From: RYN-230 sp963718305
GTDB taxonomy: Bacteria > Actinomycetota > Actinomycetes > Streptosporangiales > Streptosporangiaceae
Length of the DNA stretch: 64,000 nt
Assembly: GCA_963718305.1 (NCBI GenBank)
Contig: CAVQZG010000010.1
Coordinates: 558,001 to 622,000, forward strand
Direction of reading: 5' to 3'
Under the pieces are notes generated by a model that made no database searches, was not told where the DNA came from, and saw only the letters and a list, made by a program, of their open reading frames with translations. The position numbers and the translations under genes were made by a program. This document shows positions 35,597-43,473 of this stretch, piece by piece (the first letter of the stretch is position 1; every line of letters starts with the position of its first letter).

Positions 35597-36883
35597 GTGA
35601 CGCGCTCCGGCGGCCAGCGGGCGGCACGCGCCGATGACGAGCCAGCCGCTCCGGCCCCCGTCGAAGATGTCCCGGTCCGCCACGCGAAGAACGCCGTCTA
35701 CGCCGTCTTTGTCAGCGCCGGGTTCATCTACGCGAGCTGGGCGTCCCGGATTCCGCAGGTCCGGGCGGAACTGCAGGTAGGACCGGGGGTTCTTGGGCTC
35801 GTCCTGCTGTGCGGGGCGGTCGGCTCCTCCCTCGGCACGCCCCTGTCCGGATTTCTGATCGGCTGGCTCGGGGAGATCCGCACGGTCGTCACGATGGCGT
35901 GGGCCGCGGCCGCAGGCCTGATCGTGGTCGCGGCGGGCTGCCGGCTGGGCCCGGCCGGCATTCCGGAGGTGGCGGCCGGGCTGTTCGTGTTCGGGTTCGG
36001 CAACGGAGCCTGGGACGTCGCGATGAACGTGCAGGGCGCTGCGGTGGAACGCGAACTGGGCCGGGCGATCCTGCCCCGGTTTCATGCCGGGTGGAGCATC
36101 GGCACGGTGGCCGGCGCGGGCGTCGGCGCGATCATGGTCGCCTTGCACGTGCCGGTCACCGCGCACGTGATCGCGGCCGCTCTCGCCATTGCCGTGGCTG
36201 TGCCCGTTGCGGCCCGCCACTTCCTGCCTCCCTCGCGCACCGCCGATCACCCGGACCCCGGCGTCAGCCGGCCCCGGCGGCGCGCCCTTTCGGCGTGGAC
36301 CGATCCGCGGACCCTGCTCATCGGCCTGTTCGTGCTCTGCATGGCGTTCACCGAGGGAACCGGGAACGACTGGCTGAGCCTTGGGATCATCGACGGCTAC
36401 CACACGGTAGCGGCCCTGGGCACCCTCACCTTCGCCCTCTTCCTGGCCGCGATGACCGCGGGCCGCTGGTTCGGGCCCGGGCTCATCGACCGCTACGGGC
36501 GGGTCCGGATGCTGCGGATCTGCTGCGCCATCGCCCTGGCCGGCCTGCTCATGATCGTTTTTGGCGTGGTCCTGCCGTTCGCGCTGGCCGGCGCGATCCT
36601 GCTGGGACTGGGCACGTCACTGGGGTTCCCGGTCGGGCTGAGCGCCGCCGCCGACGATCCCCGCTATGCGGCTCCCCGGGTCAGCACCGCCGCCTCCATC
36701 GGCTACCTGGCCTTCCTCGCCGGGCCACCGGCCGTCGGCTTCCTCGCTGACCAGGTCGGGGTGCTGCGCAGCCTCACGATCGCGGGTTTCCTGATCGCCG
36801 CGGCCTTCTTCCTGGCCCGTTTCACCCGGCCGCTCACCCGGCCCGCCGACCGCGCCCCGGCCAGCCCCGCTCACCCCGGCTGA
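35597..36883 (+). CDS. MFS transporter
   Basis: A 428-residue major facilitator superfamily protein with about twelve membrane segments. A hydrophilic N-terminal stretch of about 30 residues precedes AKNAVYAVFVSAGFIYASWA. MFS landmarks are SRIPQVRAELQVGPGVLGLV, the loop LIGWLGEIRTVV and GPGLIDRYGRVRMLRICCAI (motif A-like in both halves). The type resembles the sugar/unknown-substrate group seen in many actinomycetes. GTG 35597 is chosen over TTG 35591. Substrate cannot be assigned. Confidence 0.88.
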   Translation: MTRSGGQRAARADDEPAAPAPVEDVPVRHAKNAVYAVFVSAGFIYASWASRIPQVRAELQVGPGVLGLVLLCGAVGSSLGTPLSGFLIGWLGEIRTVVTMAWAAAAGLIVVAAGCRLGPAGIPEVAAGLFVFGFGNGAWDVAMNVQGAAVERELGRAILPRFHAGWSIGTVAGAGVGAIMVALHVPVTAHVIAAALAIAVAVPVAARHFLPPSRTADHPDPGVSRPRRRALSAWTDPRTLLIGLFVLCMAFTEGTGNDWLSLGIIDGYHTVAALGTLTFALFLAAMTAGRWFGPGLIDRYGRVRMLRICCAIALAGLLMIVFGVVLPFALAGAILLGLGTSLGFPVGLSAAADDPRYAAPRVSTAASIGYLAFLAGPPAVGFLADQVGVLRSLTIAGFLIAAAFFLARFTRPLTRPADRAPASPAHPG

Positions 36884-36938
36884 GACCCCGCACTACCCGG
36901 GTCATCTGGGACCGGCATCTCACCCAACCCGGCAACGT

Positions 36939-37290
36939 TCATGGACAGCGCACCAGGGGCCGCGACCGGCTTTGCCTCGACGAACGCCGAAGCTGACGAC
37001 TGTCCGGCGATGGCAGCCCGGCGGCATACGCGCGGACTAGAACGTGCCAGTCGTAACGACCTGGACGGATTTCCTGGACCAGGCCGACCTGGCATAGCTC
37101 GTCCAGCAGGCCCCTGCAGGAGTCACTCGCCGCCGAGGACGCCGCCCTGGTTTCGAACGCCTGGCTGCTGGCCCATGCCTCCGCGGATGTCCTGCGGTCA
37201 CCGGCCGAGCCTCCGAGCCCACCTGGGACTTGAACCAGCCATTGAGTGGATCGGCCCGGCCGAAGAGGTGCACGGCCAGGGCGGCGAAGA
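36939..37290 (-). pseudogene. Remnant of an AfsR/SARP-like STAND regulator
   Basis: No intact gene lies in 36884-37292. On the minus strand, pieces in shifting frames resemble the winged-helix part after the NB-ARC domain of AfsR-type regulators: LLDELCQVGLVQEIRPGRYD followed by WHVLVRAYAA (compare L-L-D-E-L-V-D-A...PGRYRFHDLLRAYA), and upstream PDLFAALAVHLFGRA. The frame ends with a TGA at 36939-36941. Everything N-terminal, including the P-loop and SARP domain, is missing. Assignment rests on my recollection of the motif. Confidence 0.45.
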
Positions 37291-37292
37291 GA

Positions 37293-37928
37293 TCAGGCCC
37301 CGCCGATCAATGACCGCGCCTCTGCCGGGCCGACTACGAGATCGTGAAGGTCGCCGCCCACCTCGAGCCGACCCGACTGCTCGATCCCGCCGGCCTTCAC
37401 CGGCTCGAAGCCGGCCGTCCGGATCAACCGCTCGACTTCCTCGCCAGCACGGTCGTCGTCGGTCGCGTAGAAGAGGACCGCGGGCTCCGGTGACCGGTTG
37501 CTAGAGGACTCGAAGAGATCGGCCGACAGGGTTCCAAACGCCATGGCCAAGCGCGCCCCCGCCGGCAACCACCCGGCGACAACCTCGCCAGAGGATTGCC
37601 CTTTCGGCAGGAGACGTGAGACGTTACCTTGCGCATCGGTGCTGAGCGGGTTGCTCGGAACGACCACGAGCTTGTCGGTCAGCGGGTCGGCGATCTCGTC
37701 CATGACGCCCTTCAGCACGGCAAACCGCAGCGCGAGGACGACGGCATCGGCGCCCCGCAACGCGTCGCGGTTGTCGACGGCGGCGACCGCAGCGCGACCG
37801 ACCTCTGCCGCCAGCCTTCGTGCCGACTCATGGTCGGCGCTCGAGAGCCGCAGGGTCTCGCCGCCTGAGGCGAGCTCGCGGGCGATGACCGATCCGAGCC
37901 CTCCAGTGCCGATGACCGCGGTGGTCAT
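37293..37928 (-). CDS. NAD(P)-binding F420-NADP oxidoreductase-like protein
   Basis: A 211-residue protein beginning MTTAVIGTGGLGSVIARELA, a Rossmann dinucleotide-binding motif. ADAVVLALRFAVLKGVMDEI, DKLVVVPSNPLSTDAQGNVS and AVLFYATDDDRAGEEVERLI match the F420-dependent NADP reductase/ProC N-terminal family, which often acts on small carbonyl substrates or passes hydride between F420 and NADP. It is full length for the short form. Codon use is slightly less GC-biased than neighbours. ATG 37928. The VOC-family gene ends 69 bases upstream on the same strand. Confidence 0.85.
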   Translation of the reverse strand: MTTAVIGTGGLGSVIARELASGGETLRLSSADHESARRLAAEVGRAAVAAVDNRDALRGADAVVLALRFAVLKGVMDEIADPLTDKLVVVPSNPLSTDAQGNVSRLLPKGQSSGEVVAGWLPAGARLAMAFGTLSADLFESSSNRSPEPAVLFYATDDDRAGEEVERLIRTAGFEPVKAGGIEQSGRLEVGGDLHDLVVGPAEARSLIGGA

Positions 37929-37997
37929 GACCGAAACCTCCTCAGCGTCACAGCATTAACAACTGCGGCCCAAGGATCTCGCCGGTGATCTCGGCCT

Positions 37998-38468
37998 TCA
38001 CCCGGACTCCCCGCCGGACGTAGTCGACGGCCAGTGAGCGGGTGACCAGTCCCCCTCTGGGTCCGTGGTTTGGCCCACTTCGATCAGGTGACCGTCGGGA
38101 TCGCGGATGTAGCAACGGATCTCGTACTGGTGCTGTTTCGGTGGCGTCAGGAATTGAGCACCCCGGGCGCTCCATTCGGCGTACACGGCCTCGATGTCTT
38201 TGACCCGGATATTGAGGAAGCTGCTGACCCGGTCGGGATCGCGTGGCGTCTCCAGGGTGACCGTCGGCTTGTCGTCGGTCGGACCGCCGCCGACATTGAT
38301 GATGATCCAGCTGTTAGATAGTGCGACATAGGTCAGCCCTCCGGGGCCGGAGTAGGCCAGCCTGCCGCCGAGCACTTCGGTGTAGAAGCGCCGAGAGCGC
38401 TCGACATCGTCCGAGACGATGAAGTGGGCCAGCACAATCCCCTCTGGGGGCGGTGGAAACTCGGCCAT
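37998..38468 (-). CDS. VOC family (glyoxalase/bleomycin resistance fold) protein
   Basis: A 156-residue vicinal-oxygen-chelate protein. IVLAHFIVSDDVERSRRFYT, EVLGGRLAYSGPGGLTYVAL and the C-terminal YIRDPDGHLIEVGQTTD give the two beta-alpha-beta modules; His and Glu in DPDGHLIEVG are candidate metal ligands. ATG 38468 has ggagg six bases upstream, so the longer reading from 38546 is rejected. Probably cotranscribed with the NAD(P)-binding gene that follows. Substrate unknown. Confidence 0.88.
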   Translation of the reverse strand: MAEFPPPPEGIVLAHFIVSDDVERSRRFYTEVLGGRLAYSGPGGLTYVALSNSWIIINVGGGPTDDKPTVTLETPRDPDRVSSFLNIRVKDIEAVYAEWSARGAQFLTPPKQHQYEIRCYIRDPDGHLIEVGQTTDPEGDWSPAHWPSTTSGGESG

Positions 38469-38757
38469 CAGGCACCTCCACTGGTGGGGTCTCACGCCCC
38501 GCTTACGACGGGTCTGCAGCGTGCAGAGGTTGTCCGGCCGCTGCATGCCAGGGAGTCTAACGCTGGGTGCGCGGGCTGAACACGCTGGCCCTGACCGTCA
38601 GCACGCCGCTGGCGGCACCCGTGGCCTGGCCTGCGCCAGGGCCAGGGCCGCCACGCGCCGCGGCCTGACCAGCCTTCCGGAACCGCTCTCCGCATCTCTG
38701 CCGTCGGACTCCACTAACTGTCCACTGATCTCGAAGTCGGCTGGCCTAGCTTGATTA

Positions 38758-38786
38758 ACGAGCGAGCGCGGCCGTAGATCGCTCGT
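38758..38786. repeat. 8-bp perfect inverted repeat in a gene-free interval
   Basis: ACGAGCGA (38758-38765) and TCGCTCGT (38779-38786) are separated by 13 bases. They lie between the VOC gene (start 38468) and the hydrolase remnant at 38879. This 410-base interval otherwise shows no gene, RNA or recognisable promoter; a TTGATTAACGAG stretch just before the repeat is AT-rich, so an operator is conceivable. Confidence 0.4.
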
Positions 38787-38878
38787 GAAATTCCCGCGAC
38801 GGAAACCTGACGCCCGGCCAACAGACCGGCTCACACCCGCTCCTAACCAGAGACAGCCGGAATAACTAGAACAGCGAG

Positions 38879-39091
38879 GTGAACCACTACGCCGATGACC
38901 GTTCGGAGTTCTACCGAGCCGTACCGTCCGGACCGTTCTACAACTTCGACCAGCCGGGCGTGGAGCCGTCCGAAGCGGTGATCGCGAACTGGTGGCGTCA
39001 GGGCATGATGGGCGGCGCGAAGGGCCAGTACGACTGGGTCTCCGCGGCTACGAGCAGGTTGGCGGACGGCTGCGGGCGAACGGGCGACTAG
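38879..39091 (+). pseudogene. Internal fragment of an alpha/beta hydrolase (non-heme haloperoxidase type)
   Basis: Residues NHYADDRSEFYRAVPSGPFY, NFDQPGVEPSEAVIANWWRQ and GMMGGAKGQYDW match the lid region of actinobacterial chloroperoxidase-like hydrolases. The nucleophile-elbow half before it and the acid/His half after it are absent, and after QYDW the reading is unrelated. The fragment therefore cannot be catalytic. It ends seven bases before the tail of the monooxygenase operon, which suggests an old rearrangement breakpoint there. Confidence 0.65.
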
Positions 39092-39098
39092 GCGAGGA

Positions 39099-39872
39099 CT
39101 ACAGCGAAAATCCGATCGCGCGCAGCTGATCGCGGCCGCTGTCGGTGATGTCGGCCGGCCGCCAGGGCGGCAGCCATACCCAGTCGATCCGGAAGCCGGC
39201 CAGGTCGCTGAGCCCCGCCAGTTCCGCGCGGATCTGGTCTTCCATGATGCTGGTCAGCGGACAGGCGGCCGAGGTCAGCGTCATCGTGATGACCGCCATC
39301 CGGTCCTGGATCTCGACCTGGCGGACGAACCCCAGATCGACAATGTTGACGCCCAGATCCGGGTCGATCACCTCGAGCAGGGCACCGCGGACCGACTCGG
39401 CCCGCTGGTCAGACGGGGTATCCGCCGGGCGGGCGGGTGCCGCTGCCGGGCCCGGCTCCGCCACCGGGCCCGGGTCCGCTGCCGCCACGACCGGGCCGGC
39501 CAGGCCGCTGGCGTGCAGCCCGGCCGGCCGCAGCGTGATCTCCACCCGGCACGTCGGGCTGGCGATCCAGTCGGCCTTGCCGTGCGCCGTGCGGCGGACC
39601 CGGACGATGTCCTCCCCGGCCTGGACGCTCCCTGCGGCCAGGATGAGCCGGGCCGGGCTGAGCCCGGCCTGCTCGGCCTGGACGATGACCCGGTCGAGCA
39701 GGCGGGCGACGGGCTCGCAGGTGCGTCCCGGACCAAAACGCAGCCGGGCCCGGGCGGCCATCGCGTCCAGGCCCAGCACCACCCCGAGCGCCGCCCGGCC
39801 GTCCGGTTCGGTCAGGCGCACCTGCTCCTCGTCGACTCGCAGTTCGGCGGACAGCAACCCGGGCCCGCTCAC
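39099..39872 (-). CDS. uL22-like/MIP18 (DUF59) fusion protein, putative iron-sulfur or metallocentre assembly factor
   Basis: A 257-residue protein at the 3' end of the monooxygenase operon. Residues 157-257 are a MIP18/PaaD-like DUF59 domain: VRGALLEVIDPDLGVNIVDL, MAVITMTLTSAACPLTSIME, with Cys204 at the position used by SufT/PaaD proteins. Residues about 35-115 resemble ribosomal protein uL22: LRFGPGRTCEPVARLLDRVI, VQAEQAGLSPARLILAAGSV and RTAHGKADWIASPTCRVEIT align with the C-terminal half of L22 (compare A-x-G-R-A-x-x-I-x-K-R-T-S-H-I). A Pro/Ala linker (116-155) joins them. GTG 39872 overlaps the Rieske stop. The DUF59 call is firm, the uL22 call is mine by eye. Confidence 0.8.
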   Translation of the reverse strand: MSGPGLLSAELRVDEEQVRLTEPDGRAALGVVLGLDAMAARARLRFGPGRTCEPVARLLDRVIVQAEQAGLSPARLILAAGSVQAGEDIVRVRRTAHGKADWIASPTCRVEITLRPAGLHASGLAGPVVAAADPGPVAEPGPAAAPARPADTPSDQRAESVRGALLEVIDPDLGVNIVDLGFVRQVEIQDRMAVITMTLTSAACPLTSIMEDQIRAELAGLSDLAGFRIDWVWLPPWRPADITDSGRDQLRAIGFSL

Positions 39873-40252
39873 TGGCCGACGTCCACCCAGATGGTGCCGT
39901 CCTCGCCGACCTTGCAGCCGAAGACGGTCAGCCTCGCGTTGTCCGGGTTGATGCCGCAGCCCGTGGCCGCATCGAACTCCCACAGGTGCCGGGCGCAGAC
40001 CAGCGTCTCCCCGTCGAAGTCACCCTCGTCGAGCGGGCCGGCCTGGTGCGGGCACGTGTTGGAGTAGGCGCGGACCTGGCCGCCCACGTTCATGAGCAGG
40101 ACGGCCTGGCCCTCGACGGTCACGGAGGTCATGTCACCCTCCCACAGGTCGTCGAGGCTGATCGTCTCGCGCCACTGCGGCGTCCGGGAAGTCTCCGCTG
40201 CCCCGGCCGTCTGCGGTGTCCGGGCTGTCTGGGCGGTCCGGGCGCCATCCAC
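39869..40252 (-). CDS. Rieske ferredoxin of the diiron monooxygenase (TmoC-like)
   Basis: A 127-residue [2Fe-2S] Rieske protein that would pass electrons from a reductase to the hydroxylase. Cluster ligands are in NTCPHQAGPL (Cys67, His69) and VCARHLWEFD (Cys86, His89). The domain starts at about residue 32 (SLDDLWEGDMTSVTVEGQAV). The first 28 residues are a Thr/Ala-rich extension absent from TmoC (about 112 aa), so an internal start is possible, but GTG 40252 lies three codons' distance from the beta-subunit stop with no better site. Confidence 0.88.
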   Translation of the reverse strand: MDGARTAQTARTPQTAGAAETSRTPQWRETISLDDLWEGDMTSVTVEGQAVLLMNVGGQVRAYSNTCPHQAGPLDEGDFDGETLVCARHLWEFDAATGCGINPDNARLTVFGCKVGEDGTIWVDVGQ

Positions 40253-40254
40253 GG

Positions 40255-41313
40255 TCAGCCCGCCCCCGCCGCCGCCGCGCCGGCCCCGGCCGCGGGATCG
40301 AGCAGGGCACCCAGGAAGCCTTCCCGGGCCGACCGGGCCTGGGCTGCCACCTCGTCGGCCGGCCTCCCCTGCCCGGGCAGCGATTCCAGGAACTGCCCCA
40401 GCCCGTGTGCGGCGTCGTCGGCGCGAGCCGACCAGCGCGCGACCCACTTGCCCAGCACCTCACGGTTCTCAGGCCGCTGGGCGACCGCGAACTCCGCCAG
40501 GGCGCGGCTCCAGCGGCCGCGCCGCTGGGCGTCGGTGGCCAGGAACGAGGTGAGCAGCCAGGTGAGGTCGTCGCCGTTGGCCCGGGCCACCTGGCCGAGC
40601 TGGGTGAGCAGCACGTTATCCAGGGTCGGGCCCAGGACCAGGTTCAGCGCCGTGAACGCCTCCCCCCAGTCGTAGCTGACCAGCGCGTACTCGACCGCCT
40701 TGCGGGCCGGCTGCCAGCTGGCATCGCCCTCCCATAGTGCTCGTTCCGCGGAGCCGACGCCCGAGTCGGGGCGGCTGATCTGCAGTTCCCGGGTGCGGTA
40801 GGCGATCGTGGTGACCCGCCGCAGGAAGTCGGCGGTCGAGAAGCCCGCGGCGTTGGTGATGTAGGAACTGGGCGCCATGTAGCCGACATACGCCTCGACC
40901 TGCTGGAAGCCGTGGCACAGGTACCGCGAGGGGGTGAACAGGTGGGCCAGCAGGGCCACCGCCTCCGGGGAGAGCGCGGCGTCCGAGCCCGCGTCGGCGT
41001 GTGCTTCCAGCACGCCCTGGACCTTTGCCTCCGCCTCGGACTGCAGCCCGACGTAGGCCTTATAGGTCAGCGCGTCCGGGTCGCGGTAGCCGTCCCAGTC
41101 GCTGGCCTGCAGCGGCGAGTTGTCCCGGTAGGTCAGGAACCACAGGTTGGGTGCGGACGACGGGTTCTGCTCGAACGCCGCGGCCCGGTTGGCGCGCAGG
41201 GTCCAGTTCTGCTTGTGCGTGACGATCTCGTACTCGCTGGGCATCTTGCGCACATCACCGAACGCGCTGAACGTGCGGCGCGGGCGCGGCTTGCGCGGCG
41301 GGGTCTCGGTCAT
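40255..41313 (-). CDS. Diiron monooxygenase hydroxylase beta subunit (TmoE-like)
   Basis: A 352-residue non-catalytic hydroxylase subunit that scaffolds the (alpha-beta-gamma)2 complex. Family features: PRRTFSAFGDVRKMPSEYEI, VTHKQNWTLRANRAAAFEQN, LFTPSRYLCHGFQQVEAYVG, ALVSYDWGEAFTALNLVLGP. It is slightly longer than TmoE (about 327 aa), mostly through an Ala/Gly-rich C-terminal tail. It lacks the E-x-x-H metal motifs, as expected for beta. ATG 41313 overlaps the effector stop (ATGA), showing translational coupling. Confidence 0.92.
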   Translation of the reverse strand: MTETPPRKPRPRRTFSAFGDVRKMPSEYEIVTHKQNWTLRANRAAAFEQNPSSAPNLWFLTYRDNSPLQASDWDGYRDPDALTYKAYVGLQSEAEAKVQGVLEAHADAGSDAALSPEAVALLAHLFTPSRYLCHGFQQVEAYVGYMAPSSYITNAAGFSTADFLRRVTTIAYRTRELQISRPDSGVGSAERALWEGDASWQPARKAVEYALVSYDWGEAFTALNLVLGPTLDNVLLTQLGQVARANGDDLTWLLTSFLATDAQRRGRWSRALAEFAVAQRPENREVLGKWVARWSARADDAAHGLGQFLESLPGQGRPADEVAAQARSAREGFLGALLDPAAGAGAAAAGAG

Positions 41314-41648
41314 GCCGGCACCTGCTTCCCGCTCTGGGGTTTGCTGCCCTGGGGTTTGCCGCTCCGGGCGTAGCCGAAGCTCTCCCACGTGATGGCGTCA
41401 CTGCTGGTGATGGCCCGGCCGCTGAAGGCGGTCATCATCTCGCCGAACGAGGCGATGGCGAAGTCCGCGCCCAGGTAGCGGCGCAGCGTCTGCTCGGTCA
41501 CCGTGATCCGGTCCTCGCCCTGCACCCGGACGTACGCGCCCCGGTCGACGACCTCGATGTCGGAGTCCGGGTTGTCGTCCTCGATGGCCGCGATGACCTG
41601 CTCGACCTCATCCCCCATCCGCAAGATGGGGCCGACCGGGTTCTTCAT
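41310..41648 (-). CDS. MmoB/DmpM-family effector (coupling) protein, TmoD-like
   Basis: A 112-residue cofactor-less effector that binds the hydroxylase and tunes oxygen activation. MKNPVGPILRMGDEVEQVIA, DIEVVDRGAYVRVQGEDRIT and RRYLGADFAIASFGEMMTAF match TmoD. The last 20 residues are Lys/Gln/Ser-rich and extend past the usual end (about 103 aa). Start and stop overlap both neighbours by four bases. Confidence 0.92.
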   Translation of the reverse strand: MKNPVGPILRMGDEVEQVIAAIEDDNPDSDIEVVDRGAYVRVQGEDRITVTEQTLRRYLGADFAIASFGEMMTAFSGRAITSSDAITWESFGYARSGKPQGSKPQSGKQVPA

Positions 41649-41938
41649 GACCCCTCCGGGATGTCGTATTCGACCGCCACGTGGTCGAGCGGCTGGATGC
41701 CCGCGGCCGCGACGGTGATGTCGGGCGGCATCCGCCTGCCCTGGTAGATCACGACCTTCTCGTAGGGCAGCGCGCGGACGCGCCTGCCTTCCACGTGGTG
41801 CGCCACGGCCGCGGCTACCTCGCGCATGGTGTTGGCCGTGGTGACCGGCACCAGGATCTGCACGAAGTCCGTGGCAAAAATGGCATTCAGCGGGACCAGC
41901 TGAGGAGGCTGGTCCTCGATCCCCAGTTCCGCCGTCAT
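41645..41938 (-). CDS. Diiron monooxygenase hydroxylase gamma subunit (TmoB-like)
   Basis: A 97-residue ubiquitin-like-fold subunit. VPLNAIFATDFVQILVPVTT, ANTMREVAAAVAHHVEGRRV, PDITVAAAGIQPLDHVAVEY align along the full TmoB length (about 84 aa), with an extra 10 residues at the N terminus. TmoB-like gamma subunits separate group 2 aromatic/alkene monooxygenases from methane- and propane-type enzymes, which helps classify this cluster. ATG 41938 overlaps the alpha stop. Confidence 0.9.
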   Translation of the reverse strand: MTAELGIEDQPPQLVPLNAIFATDFVQILVPVTTANTMREVAAAVAHHVEGRRVRALPYEKVVIYQGRRMPPDITVAAAGIQPLDHVAVEYDIPEGS

Positions 41939-43455
41939 GACTGGGCCCCCAGCGCGATGCCCTCGGCCGGCCGCCCGACGTAGTCCTTGGTCCACGCCTC
42001 GTAGTCCGGGTCGTCCCCCATCGCGTCGGGCGTCATGCCCATGTAGCCGAGGATGCCGCCGACGTCCATCGGCTGGATCTGCCCGGCCAGGAACCGGTCG
42101 ACCAGCGTCTCGTGGTTGACGTTGTCGCGGTCCTTCCAGAAGATCTGCCGGCACGCGTTGGTGCAGAAGTGGAAGGTCTTCCCGTCATAGCGCAGCGACC
42201 AGTCCCGCACCCGCCAGGTGCCGTCCCGGGACTGGGTGGCGTTGCAGCAGGGCAGGTGGCAGGTCATGCACAGCCAGGGCAGCGTCTCCGGCAGGGTCGC
42301 TTCGACGTTGTTGGCGTTGACGTTGTCGATCAGCACGTCCCACTTGTCGCCGAAGACCTTCTCCCAGTTCGGGTACTTCTCGGTCAGCCAGGCGCGCTCG
42401 TCCTTGCTGACCCCGGCCTTGGGCCGCCACCACAGCGTGGGCCGCCAGTACCACAGGCCCATCTGCAGCCCGTGATGCCAGATGTCCAGGCCGCGCATGA
42501 ACTCGTCCCAGAACCACGGCTTGCGCAGCCCGTAGTCCTCGATGGTGCGGACGAACTGGTCGATGACCCACTCCTCCATGAACTCCCGGTAGGACTGCTT
42601 CCGGTGCTCCAGGGGCGTGTAGTAGTCCATCGCCGGGCCGGTGAGCGCGGCGAACGCGCGGGCCGACCCCCAGAAGGCCTTGTCCACCACCCACTGCGCC
42701 CGGACCGGGTCGTGCTCGACCAGGATCTCCAGGGTCGGGCCGCCCTGCTGGGAGTGCCGGGCCTCGTCGGTCTGGATGGAGGAGATCATGTTGGCGAAGT
42801 TGACGTCGCCGGACTCCAGGGCGTCCGCGGCCAGCGCGACGAACTGGAGGTTGGTGAAGCCGGTCTCGAACGTGAACGGCAGCTCGATGGCCATGTCAAC
42901 CACGTTGGGCGCGATCATCATGTTGTCGAACAGGTTGCGCAGCGAGATCAGCACCCAGTCGTTGGTGTGGAAGGCCTTCTGCGTCCAGTCGTACTGCGCG
43001 TCCTTCCCGACGAACTCGTGCCCGAAGAACGTGGTGATCTGGGCGTGCCGCAGCTCGTCCAGCTGCCCGAACGTGGCCATGTTCCGCCACGCCCCGTTCA
43101 GCCCGAACCGGGCCATCTTCAGCTCGGCCAGCACGGCCGAGTACTCGACCAGGGCCACGCCCCCGAAGTGCATCTTGGTGGCTGATTTCCAGCCCTCATC
43201 GAGCTGCGAGAACGTCGAGGAACGCTGCAGGGCCGCCTTCACCGCGTACGCCGAGGCCTCCTTGTCCCGCTGCACGGCCACGTACTCGGGGTAACTGACC
43301 TTGTAGTCCTCTTCCCACGCCGACCAGGCTTCGCGGGGCACCTTGCCGGTGCCGCTGTGCCACTCGGGGAAGACCGCCTCATCGTCTACGTAGCTGTAGG
43401 TCCAGTCCACGTCGCGGACGAAGCCCTGCCATTCCTCGCGCTTGAGCAGTGCCAT
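41935..43455 (-). CDS. Diiron monooxygenase hydroxylase alpha subunit (TmoA-like, catalytic)
   Basis: A 506-residue catalytic subunit that hydroxylates or epoxidises small hydrocarbons using O2 at a carboxylate-bridged diiron centre. All ligands are present at TmoA numbering: Glu104 (LVEYSAV), Glu134/His137 (DELRH), Glu197 (FETGFTN, with Thr201), Glu231/His234 (DEARH). Length equals TmoA (500). The C-terminal YHS-like region has six cysteines (396, 399, 403, 404, 431, 435; LCMTCHLPCC and FCTNAC) that probably bind a metal. ATG 43455. Substrate unknown; relatives act on toluene, benzene, isoprene and short alkenes. Confidence 0.95.
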   Translation of the reverse strand: MALLKREEWQGFVRDVDWTYSYVDDEAVFPEWHSGTGKVPREAWSAWEEDYKVSYPEYVAVQRDKEASAYAVKAALQRSSTFSQLDEGWKSATKMHFGGVALVEYSAVLAELKMARFGLNGAWRNMATFGQLDELRHAQITTFFGHEFVGKDAQYDWTQKAFHTNDWVLISLRNLFDNMMIAPNVVDMAIELPFTFETGFTNLQFVALAADALESGDVNFANMISSIQTDEARHSQQGGPTLEILVEHDPVRAQWVVDKAFWGSARAFAALTGPAMDYYTPLEHRKQSYREFMEEWVIDQFVRTIEDYGLRKPWFWDEFMRGLDIWHHGLQMGLWYWRPTLWWRPKAGVSKDERAWLTEKYPNWEKVFGDKWDVLIDNVNANNVEATLPETLPWLCMTCHLPCCNATQSRDGTWRVRDWSLRYDGKTFHFCTNACRQIFWKDRDNVNHETLVDRFLAGQIQPMDVGGILGYMGMTPDAMGDDPDYEAWTKDYVGRPAEGIALGAQS

Positions 43456-43473
43456 GGTCCATGGCCCCCTTCG

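Noticed and set aside
37037..37273. A 78-residue minus-strand open frame as an intact small gene
   Set aside because: Its sequence only makes sense as part of frame-shifted AfsR-like debris; it lacks a ribosome-binding site and a complete domain.
39869..43455. Reading the cluster as a propane- or methane-type monooxygenase (PrmABCD/MmoXYZ)
   Set aside because: A TmoB-like gamma subunit, a Rieske ferredoxin gene and an alpha subunit with exact TmoA numbering place it in the four-component aromatic/alkene group.
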